NCBI GenBank assembly: GCA_050084515.1
Contig: CM114274.1
Location: 8,246,001-8,310,000, forward strand
DNA length: 64,000 nucleotides
DNA from: Blasia pusilla
Taxonomy: Eukaryota; Marchantiophyta; Marchantiopsida; Blasiales
Direction: 5' to 3'
Both the position numbers and the translations under genes were made by a program. Below are positions 46,032 through 57,346 of the stretch, piece after piece (position 1 is the first letter of the stretch; every line of letters begins with the position of its first letter). The notes beneath the pieces are model-generated. The model had not been told where the DNA came from. It saw only the letters and a list, made by a program, of their open reading frames with translations, and did not search any database.

Positions 46032-46845
46032 CTAGAAATTTTGTCTCTGCATGTATTAGGTGAGATGATTGGGAGTGAAAACATTCACATATGGAGGATG
46101 ATAATGTGAAATTAATGGACACATTGTGAGTAAATTTGAATCTTAAAAAAAAAAGCAAAAAATTAGAAAGATAGATTTTTTTAATATATCTTACTTGGCT
46201 CGAAAGACAAATTTTCATATATTTTCCTTCATTAATTATGGAAAAATAATTATCCCTTTTCCAATCCCCATCTTCCAATCAATAAAAAGGTAATATTTTA
46301 TTTTGATGATTTTTGTCCTAAAAGAGAGATTAAATTTGTCTCCCCGTCTAACTTGAGAATTAAAAATAATATAGAAATAATATATCTTCTATTGTTTAGA
46401 AGAATTATTCTCATCCCATAATGTTATCATTTTCATTTTTTCCGAAAGGAAATTCATTTTCCCTCAAAACTAAACTTAAAATTAATTTTTGTCAAAATTT
46501 TGTTGACAATAACCTTGAACAAATAATTTTAAAATTTGAAATTAGTAAAATTAATAAAAATAAAACATATTCTAAAATATTTCATCGAAAAATATATTTG
46601 AATTTGAGTTAATAATTATAATTATTTATTATAAATAAATAAATAAAAACCTTATTATCAAAACCTTATTGTTCTTATTTTCTGTTATTATAAGATAAAA
46701 ATTTTCAAAATCATATTCGTTCATGACGAATTTGATGGTTTTCAAAGTGAACTAAGACCCCTTAAATAAGGTGCTCGCACGATGTAAAAAAAATTAAAAG
46801 TGTTTGAATTTTATTTTTTTAATTATAGCCCGTGAAAGGAAGGAT
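46032..46845. other. Very AT-rich DNA, nothing recognised
   Basis: No gene or repeat is assigned. Small open frames here are AT-rich chance frames. Confidence 0.35.
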
Positions 46846-47420
46846 CATCCTCAAGGCTATGGTTTCAAGGCGGCAAGGAAATCGGATTTTCTTCTGCTGG
46901 TGCAGCACACACACACAACCGGTGATCATCCTGAACGCAAGGCTATGGTTTCGAGGCGGCAAAGAAATCGGATTCTCTTCCGATGCTGCGCTTATGCACG
47001 CACACACAACCGGTGATCATCCTGAACGCTGTGATCCGAGGGATGCTTATATTTGAGATCGGAGTGTTCAGTTTTCGGCGGCAAGAAATCAAATTCTCTT
47101 CTGATGCTGCCCTTCTGCACGCACACTCTTGTTATTGATCCTCAAGGCTCCGATCCGAGAGATGACTGCAGTTGAGATCTAAATGTTCAGTTTTCAACTG
47201 CAAGAAATCAGATTCTCTTCTGCTGCTGCTGCCGCCGCCGCTGCACACACACACAACCGGTGGTCGTCCTGAAGGCTCTGATCCGAGGGATGACTACATT
47301 TGAGATTGAAATGTTCGGTTTTCAGCTGCAAGAAATCAAATTCTCTTCCGCTGCTGCTGCTGCGTTACCTGCGGACTCATAACTGGAGTTCATCCTCAAG
47401 ATGTGACCCGATCAGGCTAA
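46846..47420. repeat. Tandem repeat array with (AC)n and (CTG)n cores
   Basis: About five units share 'atcctcaaggctatggtttc', 'cggcaagaaatcggattctcttctg', a GCTGCTGC run and CACACACACACAACCGGTG. Starts are near 46846, 46930, 47018, 47133 and 47252. Later units change GGCTATGG into GGCTCTGATCCGAGGGATGA. Copies to the right are GC-richer than those on the left. Confidence 0.75.
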
Positions 47421-50215
47421 GAATTGCAGCAGGATCGACAACCCTATATTTGAAGCGAGATCTTGACAGTTAGAACAGCACGGAATCCAATTGTCTTCGG
47501 CCGCTGATGCGCACACACAGAGGTGGCCATGCACTGGCAGGACGAAGGGTAGGATCCCGTGCATAGTTGATCAAAGAACTAGGACAGTAATTCGCACACA
47601 TTTGATGGTGAAGAGCCGTTCATTCTGATGCGGTAGATGCGCTGATTCCATCAGACGTTCTCCTCGCGAAGAGCGATGGAATGAAGAACATCGAGTGATC
47701 AGAGACTTTCTGTAAGACGCGCAAGAGCTTTCTGGTGCTAAAATCGAAGAGTACAAGTCAACCACCGGAGGAAACTTCGATGGAGAGACGATGGCGTACT
47801 TTCCGTGGGTCCGGCAATTCCACAACTGTCGAGAGGTGAGAGATCTGAATCAGTCGCGGCCTCAGATTGATGAGAAGATGTCGCCGGTGGCGGCTGCCTT
47901 CATTTGATTCTGGAAACTGTGTGCTCCTCCGTTAAGCAATCTCAAGTGATTCTGCTTGAGGTAGCTCTCGGACCTCAAGTGGTCTGCGTCTTTCTCCCCG
48001 CAATCGGTGGGGAGCAACAGACGACAGCTCTCCTTGTGCGGAACTGTAAGACTGAATTGGAAACCGTCGCTTAGGCAGGTGTGGCGTAAAAGTGTGCAAA
48101 GCTCTGCGACGAGAAGATCGGCACCGCTGCCGAAGGGTGCAGGTGAGAAAGGCCTCCTAAGTCTCTCAAGGTCCTCGAAGCTGATCGCTGCGCAAGCAGA
48201 TCAGTTGCACTTTCAAATATTTTAGGTCAAACGTCGTCGGAATAACGTCTCCATGTGCGCGTCTGCGGGCGGGGGTCATGAGCGATGGCGTGAGGTCAAG
48301 GAGATCTGTCCTGAGATTTTATGAGGTTTCGGTAATTCGACACGAAGACAATGGATGGCGGTGGTGCTTGCTGACAGAAGACGATCACAGCACTGAAAAG
48401 GGTGGGGAAGACTTTACAGTAGTCATGAGAGTGCATTTCGGTGTCCTTGAGGGTCAGTCAGTCCCATTGCTGCTGCTGGAGTCCAAGAAGTGACGACATT
48501 TCGCACGTCTGACAGGAATTGAAGACGGAAGTCACCCTTGCGATCCAAATTGAATACAGAAGTGAGCTGTATACAGAGATCAGGAGCTGCTTCCCTCGGA
48601 AAATCAAGCACGCAGGCACACAAATTGCACCTTCAGATTACGCGGCGTGCTTTGCGTTGGTGGGTTTCTTGTGCTTTTCCCCGGTTTCCTAGAGATTCAG
48701 TCCTATGAGGGCTGCAATGGTTCCGGGCTCAGATCAAGAGGGTTGGCACTTGGAGCTCTGACTTCGGGTCGCGCATTGGGGAGCGCTACTCCAAAATTCA
48801 CGATGCTCCAGGCCGCTCACGCAACTAACAGCGCATGGCGCGATGCGCAGACAGTCATGGCGGCTGAGGATTAAAGTTCGTAAACAGATCGAAGACCGCG
48901 GAAACCTCCACATTACGTCCTCTCATGAAAGCTGATCTGCTGGAAGTCTCCTTGCGAGCGCGCGCAGTTGCGAAATTTCAAACTCGCGTGGGCGCGAACT
49001 TCGATCCTTCGCGCTCTCTCGAAAGCTTGAACTTCGAATCCACTTCCACAATGTTCCATCCTTTCCACCACTTTCAAGAAACGCGGAACCGCGCTAAATT
49101 TGGACAATGGAAGGTGCCTCACAATGGCTCACATTGATGAACATTGATGGTCCTGCACTCCACCATCGACTCCCCCGGCCTCGCCGCGTTCTGCAAGCCC
49201 CTGCTCCTTAATCCCTAAACGTAACTTCTCCGCGCTGGAGTACAGGTTTCGCAGCTATGGATGGCACTGCAGTAGCATGCACAGATTCGCAATCCTCCCG
49301 CACCTATTGTGCGCGGTCTCCGCACAAGACACCGCGCGGCGAGTTCAACACAGCCTGACTCTACTAAAACTCGGCCCTTAATGTATACACACACACACAC
49401 ACATTCGCTTGCCATCGCCACGCAGCAATACTGTAAAGCACCCCCTCCGCGCAGCACATCATCTCCGCGACACGAGCGCTCTCGCAGTCTTCCGATTCGA
49501 CATCGCTCACGACTTCCTCCGGCACCCTAAACAAGAAAAACAGTCCAACAACAACAACAACAACAACGGTCTCTCTCTGCCTTTCTTACATTCTTCGAGT
49601 TGCCAATTTGACGTCACCGCGAGCAATACCGCCCTCAGCAAAGCTGCAGTGCAGCGGACTCCGGACTCCGGAGAAGCGAAGAAACAAGAAGCCTGACAAC
49701 CTCCACTCCCCTCCTCTCCTCTCCTGTAGGTCGTCAGAGGAGCTAGTGACAGACAGCATCTGCGACGAAAAGGACTATCTGCACCGATTCTGCAGGCGCA
49801 CGACTGTAGGAGGAAGGAGGATTAGAATTTCGATCTGGATAGAGTCTCAGGATCACCACCGATTCCTCACAAGCGCAGAATGTCAGGCGAATGCCAAAAG
49901 CAGTCAACAAAAACAACAACACTCGCTCCGCGGCGCTACCCGAGATTCCGAGAACGATGAGGGCCTAGTCTACGCGACGTAGAGAGGGAGGGAAGAGCCT
50001 CGCCATTCATTCTCACTGATTCCGCACAGGAAAGAAACGAGATCAAACTGAAGAGCGAGGAGCGCACGATTCTATTCCTTTCGTTTCTCGTTCCGGATTC
50101 CTCTATCGCATGAAGCCCGAACTGACAACGATCGAACTTTCGCTCAAACAATCACTCAATACCATCACGCGCTGCTCAGAGATACCTGCTCCGATTCGAA
50201 CGACAATGAGTAGGA
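47421..50215. other. GC-richer region without recognised gene
   Basis: GC content and CpG frequency are higher than in flanking DNA, and several frames of 60-125 codons are open. 49391-49408 is an (AC)n run and 49551-49566 a (CAA)n run. None of the frames shows a family motif. The composition resembles that around the phytocyanin gene, so an unrecognised gene or its leader may lie here, but I cannot support one. Confidence 0.3.
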
Positions 50216-51560
50216 CCGCCATAGCCAGCCTATCCGTCCTGATCCTAAGGTTGAAGTTAAGACATACTGGGGTTAAGTTACCACCTCCAATCTATCTATC
50301 TGTCTGGGTTTAGTTAGGACCTACGTAGGTTTAGTTAGCCCAATCTTGGGGTTTCAGGGTTTGGCGATGACACGTGTAACAAGTTTCATTAATATGCATT
50401 ATAGGTTGCTTTCGTATGACACGTGTAAAAAGTTTCGTCCACATAATACAACCATTGAGTTCCAATCAACGAACGGGTGCACAGCACGGGTATTACGTTA
50501 GTATTTATTAAGGGTCGGGTCCCATGGGCCTCCGTAGAGATCGCGGCGACCTCGTTACCGCGATCGATTTGTATTTCCATAGCACAAGCCAAGAAAGTAC
50601 ACAGGGTTTTAGCAGAAACCGTTAGATATGCAGTGAGAGAAGAGTCGCCAGGACGCTGAACAATTTACGCGCCCAAAAAAATTCCGGCACAGCAAAAGTG
50701 GCGACCCTGAAGGTCGCCGCAACGTCCTGCCCATGGGACTCGGTTCTAAAAGAGGATGGTTTCATAACGCCTTCCTTCCATGATGATGACACATATGCAT
50801 TTTAGTCTCTTCCCCTTATGACAGGTGTAATAAAAAATTAAATTAACATGACAAATTTTGAACGCCAATAGTGTTTTTTAGTTCGTATTCTTCCTCTGCT
50901 TTGGATTTTTTTCACCCGTGCAACACCTACACCGTCTAGGACCGCCATAGCCATCCCGAGGTTAACTTACCACCTCCAATTACTCCATATGGGTTTAGTT
51001 AGGACCACGTAGCCCAATCTATCTATCTATATTATTAGTAGGCAGTCTGTGTCATGAATAGGAGTAATAGAACTAATCGTGTTGCACACTTTTTTTTCTT
51101 GCTGCTCGCAGAATGGAAAAACATTTTCTTGTTGCCCGGTTGTCACATGTCAAGCAAAGAGGTGTTAGGAAATCAAGAAGACACTCTCCCATAATAATAT
51201 AGATTATTATGAGAGAGATTATTAGAAAATGTTTTCTCCTCTACGGGCAGCAAGAAAAACATTTTGTGTCCAACATGATTAGTCCCTTCATTCCCATGCA
51301 TGGACTGCCAATTAGTATAGATTAAAAGAGGATGGTTTCATAACCCCTTCCTTTCGTGATGACATGCATGCATTTAAGCCTCTTCCCCTTATGACATGTA
51401 TAATAAACAATTAAGTTAACATAAGAGAACTTGAACACCAATAGTGTTTTGTAGTTCATATTTTCCTCTGGTTCGGATGTTTTTCACTCGTGCCGAACAC
51501 CGTCTAGGACTGCCATAGCCAGACTATCTGTCCTGATCCTGAGGTTAAAGTTAAGTTACC
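50216..51560. repeat. ~575-bp direct repeat enclosing Helitron-like copies
   Basis: 50749-50955 and 51324-51526 are colinear copies: AAAAGAGGATGGTTTCATAA, then CTCTTCCCCTTATGACA, AATAGTGTTTT and CCGTCTAGGAC.GCCATAGCC. Within the same region, 'aagttaccacctcc' and 'agttaggacctac.tagcccaa' recur three times, at about 50275, 50965 and 51555-51735. The duplicated blocks are separated by the Helitron-like pair at 51026-51325. Confidence 0.75.
51026..51325. mobile_element. Inverted pair of miniature Helitron-like elements
   Basis: The left copy (minus orientation, about 51026-51203) contains AACATTTTCTTGTTGCCCGG, then CACATGTCAAGCAAAGAGGTG, and ends CATAATAATATAGA|T. The right copy (plus orientation, truncated, about 51216-51325) reads AAAATGTTTTCTCC, CTACGGGCAGCAAGAAAAAC and ends AATTAGT, a degenerate CTAGT. 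Together they form an imperfect inverted repeat inside the direct repeat. Confidence 0.5.
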
Positions 51561-52559
51561 ACCTCCTAGGCACCATATGAGATAAAACTTTCGTATCTCT
51601 ATTCATGGGCAGATTGACTTTACTTAAATTCAAGCCGGCGGGACATTGGACAACTAGCGACGAGCGGAAGTAGACCGCAGTCGTGATATAATTATCGGGG
51701 GTTACAACCCAATAACTGTTAAGTTAGGACCTACATAGCCCAACAAGGGTTAAGTTAGGAATGTGGGATCTTTGTCGCCCAATTTGTCATGCCTCTACAT
51801 CCTTGGGTTCATTACGATCCACATAGCGTTCGGGTAACACTTCCTTAGCACAATTTGTCTTGCGTAAATCTTTTGGGTTTAAGGAGACTTTATCCCTTTC
51901 TTGCTTTCAAGTCACATTCTTCATATGTAACCCATTAAGGCTTTATATTATCTAGATTCTAATAGCCAAAGATCCATGCAAAAGAAAAGAAGTCTTTATT
52001 TTTTACAAGTGATAGGAAATTTTCTTCTCGTGATAATGTGTGGTGCTCATTATGATATAGATTTAAATTTTTTGAAGACATAAAATACCATGAAAATATT
52101 TCAAGCATCAACCAAACTGAATCAGAGTTCTATAAAGTACCTTGTAGTCAAAAGTTCAATGTTCCACAAGTTTTGAGTTGAGAAATCTCAAAGGTGCAAA
52201 AGAGTAACACAAGATGAAATCTTGTTTAGGATTCATTTATTGGATGGAGAAGCCCCTGGTACCAAAGTAGTTTTCTGATGGGAAAGAGAAATAGCCCTTA
52301 GCCTTTTTGTGTACTTTTTGTCTATGACTTTTCTTGTCTTTCTCTATGAATGCCATGTTTTTCATTTACCACAGAAAAATGGAAAGGTTTTTGAAATTTT
52401 CTACTAGTTCTTTTTCCCCAATTCTTTAGAGGCAACTTTATTTTCCTCTTGAATTGATTATTAAGTTATGTCCTAATTTCCAAAATAAATGGGTATATCT
52501 TACAAAGAATGCGAAATTCAATACTCTCTCTCACCTAAAAAAGTGGGTTATAGGAAGAA
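51561..52559. other. AT-rich DNA, nothing recognised
   Basis: No gene, RNA or new repeat recognised beyond the trailing parts of the neighbouring repeat blocks. Confidence 0.3.
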
Positions 52560-52815
52560 GTTATCTCTCTCTCTCTCACTAATAGTTGGGGGAAGTGGGA
52601 GAAGCGGTCTTGACCTTAGGGTAGTGGCATATCCTATCTAAGGCATGGATAATCCATGTTCGAGAGAAAGTATGCCTTGTGTGCCTTTTATATGTGCGTA
52701 ACTTGCCTATGCTCCTTGGTTAAGAATTTTTAAAACATCTATGCCATATTGAAAAAACAAATCTTCATTGTGGGAATTCCAAATGTAAACGTTTGAAATC
52801 TAAATGTGAAATTTT
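52560..52815. repeat. Dispersed repeat copy B
   Basis: Colinear with 14892-15215: a (CT)n tract, GTCTTGACC.TAGGG, GAGAAAGTATGCCTTGTG, CTATGCTCCTTGGTTAAG and AAATCTAAATGTGAAA. Same orientation as copy A. It is non-coding and diverged. Confidence 0.7.
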
Positions 52816-53459
52816 TTTTCGAATGAAATGTCAAAAAAATAAAATATATATACACTCCTAACTAGCTTAGCAAAGATAATGACAACATCGGGTCATGACC
52901 AAGACCCCTACTCAAGGAAGCGACTCTATATAAAGGTTTTAGGGATTGCAAATATATCCAAAAACACAATCCAATTGAAAAAGTAAAGTTACAAGCAAGT
53001 TGGAAGTGCGGAGCCAAAAGAAAAATGAATAGGTCAAGGCTCGAAGTCGTAGACCCAAGAGCATAAATGTAAGGCAAAGCTACAAAGATATTGCCCATGA
53101 GCAAATAGCCAAGGAAAAGTTTTGGATCCATGAAGAAAACATTGTATTTTTCTGGAAATTATGTGTTGGAAAGCCACTTTTTTTTCTTCCAAATACTGAC
53201 CTCATAGCTGACACTTTGTCGAGATCAACTCTATTATTGTTGAAAAGTTAGCCACTTCTTGGGATTCACGGCTTCGAAAATCCCTGAAATCTTCAAGCCA
53301 TGTGTGTTTATAACCATGATTGAGTCAAGACATTGCTTTGAGTTCCATTCCACATATGCAACCTCAATAGAAGCCCACATAGGAGTGGTTTATTTTTTCA
53401 TGTCATGATGGACTGAAATTATTTTAGATCTTAGTGAAGTCTTTATCAATGTATAATCT
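52816..53459. other. AT-rich DNA with a weak minus-strand frame
   Basis: A minus-strand frame of 89 codons (52862-53131) is hydrophobic but has no motif. It is probably chance. Nothing else is recognised. Confidence 0.3.
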
Positions 53460-53790
53460 GTGTCTTGCATGAGAGTAATGATGTTGAGTGTGCACACAAA
53501 TCCATTTTTTTTTCTTGTTGCCCTCTAGTAGATTTTCTTGTTGCTCCTAGTATGAGAAATATTTGCTTGCTACCATGTTGCCATATGTCAAGGAGATAGT
53601 TGTTTGAAAATCGACAAAAACTCTCAAATATAATATAGATTATTGTCTAGCTCGTGCTATGCACTAGACTAATAATCATGTGTCCAACTTTTTTGAGAAG
53701 TTTATATTAAAAATGTTGCCCCAATACCATATGTCATTCAAGTAAGTGTTGGCAAATCAAGAAGATATCTTCTTTAATAATATAGACCAT
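53460..53790 (-). mobile_element. Two adjoining degenerate Helitron-like copies
   Basis: 53460-53640 carries TTCTTGTTGCC, CATATGTCAAGGAG and ends CTCTCAAATATAATATAGA|T. 53653-53790 begins CTAGCTCGTGCTATGCAC (CTAG plus hairpin in reverse) and ends TTTAATAATATAGA. Both match the family at 45.1 and 51.1 kb. Ends are eroded. Confidence 0.45.
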
Positions 53791-54380
53791 TGACTCATAG
53801 TATTTTTTTTCCACACTATAATTCTCCATGAAAAAGTATTTTTTAGGGGCACCTTGGCAAGTTGAGATGGAACTCAATCCTCCCATTCAACTATAGATTT
53901 GTACGTCATGGGTGGATGTGACCTTATTCTATTGAAATATACATAAATATAAATACTATAACCTCCTTTCTCATACTTTAATACAACCGAAGCTTGTGGG
54001 GTTTGGTCAATCACTCACCCAACAAATGAGTAAATAAAAAAAAAAACAAAGCAACACACAATTATCATCAAGAATCCTCATGGCTCTAGAGGAACGACAC
54101 CATGAATAAAAGGAGAAAACGATACCAACAAAAAGGGAGAAAAAGGACTCAAAAAGAGCCAAAAGCTGCCATAGCTCGTCATGCTGAGCTGAGAAATTCT
54201 AGAGGGAATGAATGCCTCTTATCTTTTGTACTCCAGAATTAAAAAGGGCTGGTACAAGAAACAGCTGCCATCACTAAGTGGTGCAAACCACCTCACGACA
54301 AGTACTCGAAGTAGTTACTATTTATTTATTATTATTATTATTATGTTCATGCATGCATGGCCAGATGAAGATAAGAGAAT
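53791..54380. other. AT-rich DNA, nothing recognised
   Basis: It contains an (ATT)n run near 54320-54342. No gene is supported. Confidence 0.35.
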
Positions 54381-54383
54381 TAA

Positions 54384-55150
54384 AAGATGGCGGTTTGTAC
54401 TTGCTACTCACTCAACACCCAACATCCTCTTATGGAAGTAGTTGTCACTACTGGTTGTGTGCATGGGAAGAGGAAGAGGAAAAGAAGACAATCAAGATAT
54501 GGCGGTTGGTGCTTAAAAGTAATAGTAGGAGTGCAAGCAGCAAGGCACCACTTTTTGCACCAAAACAAAGACAATACCCTCTTATGAAAGTACTTATCCA
54601 ATGGTGTGTATATGAGATGAGAATCGAAACATGGAGGTCAGCACTTACTTGCCATTGTGGGAGGGAGTGCTAGCAGCAAGTAACCAATTCTGCCAACAAA
54701 ACAAAGAACACCATCTTCTTATAAGGGAACAAAAACAAAGAACACCATCTTCTTATAAGGGAACAGAGAGATGGTGGTTGGTTGTTGGTACTTAGAGGCA
54801 ACGATTATGGGAGTGTACAAGTCACCCATTTGCCACCAAAACAAAACAAAGAAGTCCCTCGCATGGAAGTACTCGTCGAAACTCTCTATGGGAAGAGAAA
54901 TGGAGAGATGGCGGTTTAGTAGTACTCACTGACTGGCAATTGTGGGAGTGCGAGCAAAAAGTCAGTCACCGAAAACGAAGACAGAAGAACATTCATTCAT
55001 TCTTTCTCTTCCTCTCACTGGAGCAGTCGTCACTGCTGAGAGGAAGAGAACTGAAGCGGATCCAGAGATGGCGGGCGTTCGTACCTCGTAGCGTTCGCAG
55101 TGCGAGCAGCAGGTCTCCAATTCGGACTCCGAAACGAAAGGAACACCATC
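54384..55150. repeat. Degenerate ~115-160-bp tandem array upstream of the phytocyanin gene
   Basis: Units begin with AGATGGCGG-like sequence near 54384, 54498, 54630, 54770, 54904 and 55064. They continue with 'tgtgggagtgcgagcagcaag', 'ccaccaaaacaaag' and CCTCTTATGGAAGTA-like phrases. Inside, a 33-bp unit (AACACCATCTTCTTATAAGG core) is exactly duplicated at 54698-54764. Units closest to the gene are GC-rich and CpG-containing, while distal units show T or A at the same places. Confidence 0.75.
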
Positions 55151-55459
55151 ATCTCACTGACGTGGTTGTTGTCGTTGTTGCTTGCTTCCTTGCTCGGCGT
55201 CGCCGGTGACAGCAAGGGGACTGGCGCCCGTGATGGCGGGCGGTCAGGAGCACTCACGCGCAGCAATGAAATCCGTAACGAAGCTCACAACATCCGCTCC
55301 TCTCCTGCAACACCTTCTCCTGCTGCTGCTGCAGTCGCAGGAGAGGACAGGACATGGTTGGTGAGAAAGCGCAGCGTACCGCTCTGGTGCGCGCAGTGCA
55401 GTTTATTGCGAGAGGCAGACAGACGCAGAGAGAGAAAGGGAGGAAGAGGGGAAGGGAGG

Positions 55460-56052
55460 CAGACACAGAGAGAGAGAGAGAGAGAGAGAGAGGCAGAAAA
55501 GACAAGAATGGCGGAGGGGGAGGATTTTGATTGTTGCTGTGTGTGTGTGTGACAGTTTGTGTGAGGCGGAGGAGGGGATGAAACAGCCTAGCCATAGCTG
55601 GAGGTTGTAGGAATAATTGCCGCAGCAGCGAACCCTTCGCGAGGCGGGAGTGGGGGTCCATCTGTCTTCATTGTTGCGCGCTTTGAGGCCGCGGGCGTTG
55701 GGAGAATCGGAGAATGCGAGTGACGTCCGAGCGCATTGAGGGATTCCGCAAATGCAAGTGCTGTGAGATCACGGGCAATGTGCTGCAGTAGCACCAGCAG
55801 CAGGAGGAGGAGAGAGTCGTGAGCTATGGGTTCTTGCTGGATTGCGGCATAAGTCTTCCGTGCTATCGGCAGCGGACTGTGATGATGGCGGTCTCGACAG
55901 GGAGGGAGTGATTACGCTTCCCTTCTCTCTGAGGTGGGATGGCTTCGGATCTCCATATCTGCCAATTCCTGGTCGCCAGTTTTGCCTCGCCCTTCGACGG
56001 ATTTCTGTCGGCCGCATTGGTTGCCAAAAAGAATCGCAGCTGAAGTGTAGTC

Positions 56053-56094
<42 letters not shown>

Positions 56095-56121
56095 GGTCAC
56101 TGAGTAGTGCTTGTGCAACTG

Positions 56122-56211
<90 letters not shown>
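55460..56211. repeat. GA and GT microsatellites in the presumed 5' leader of the phytocyanin gene
   Basis: There are (GA)n runs at about 55468-55492, 56056-56089 and 56171-56210, and a (TG)n run at 56126-56164. All lie within 850 bp upstream of the start codon at 56298, probably in promoter or 5' UTR. GA runs in plant leaders can bind BBR/BPC-type factors; any such role here is unproven. The open frames crossing these tracts are compositional. Confidence 0.85.
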
Positions 56212-56212
<1 letters not shown>

Positions 56213-56297
56213 CACAATGTGTGAGTATTTCATATTGAAAGGAGAGAGAGCTGCAAAAGGAGGAGGAGGAGAAGGAGGAGAAAGAACGAAAAGAGTG

Positions 56298-57297
56298 ATG
56301 GAGATTTCCGAGTTGAGGATTGCAAGATGGGTGGTGCTCTGCCTCACTCTCAGTGTAGCGGCCAAGACAGTGGGGGCTGTGGTGTATGGGAAGACGTATA
56401 TAGTGGGCGACAAGACCGGGTGGACGTACATCAATGCCACCAGTGGAAAGCCTGCGGATTATGCAGGTTGGGCTGCGAAGTACGTCTTCCTTGTCAACGA
56501 CGTGCTAGGTATGCAGGTCTTCTCCCTGCAAGATTGCTCGATGTCGCCTGTCTTGGCCCCAGTTCCACACATTGCTGCCAGCGTTGTGTGGGAAAAGGAC
56601 TGTTGTGAAATGCTCGTGCTGCATGCTTGTCACACTGCTAGCTTGATTGGGAGACTGATCTACTGTCTTGGATGGGTTCGTTGTTGCAATGCAGAGTTCA
56701 ATTACGAGCCCAACAAACAGAATCTGTACTCCTTCGACAATGCTGATGCTTGGGCGGCTTGCAATTTTTCGAGATCCCAGTTGCTCGACGACGGAAGCTC
56801 TGGGTTTTCTCAAGTACGGGTTCATATCGCTGTGCGCGAGTCGCTTATTGTTTTGGGAGAGAGGTTCTTGCACTTCTTACTCTTCGCATTCCCACTGCTC
56901 CTTGGGATGTGCTACGGAGAGAGAGAGCGCGCTTGGGCGGGCGAGGCTGCAAGAAATGACGATTTACCTTCGTAATGTTGTCCTTGTGTTGAAATTGCAG
57001 TGGTACTTGCCATACGAGGGATCCTACGACTTCGCCAGCGGAATCTACTGCAAACAAGGCCAGAAATTCCGAATCTACGCCGTCAATTCCTCGTCCGTTC
57101 CTGTCGGTGAGACTCTCTGCTTCAAGATGAGCGGTCTTTTGAATCGTGCCAAGAAAACCCCACTGCCCACTGTTCAGAGGAGTGTTGGATCCCCTTACCC
57201 CTCCCAGCTCCCGAATCCCAGCGGCAGTGTCTCCGTTTCCTTCATGGAAACACAAGACTGTCGTGGAGGTGACGACAGTCTTGTGTGGAGGAGCTTC

Positions 57298-57346
<49 letters not shown>

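Noticed and set aside
56217-56297. Upstream in-frame ATG as start of the phytocyanin gene
   Set aside because: It would add a charged Gly/Glu-rich leader before the signal peptide. The ATG at 56298 directly precedes a normal signal peptide.
56509-56975. Continuous 252-aa ORF through exon 1 and intron 1
   Set aside because: The conserved phytocyanin residues connect only when the GT-AG introns at 56509-56694 and 56814-57000 are removed, and the phases fit exactly.
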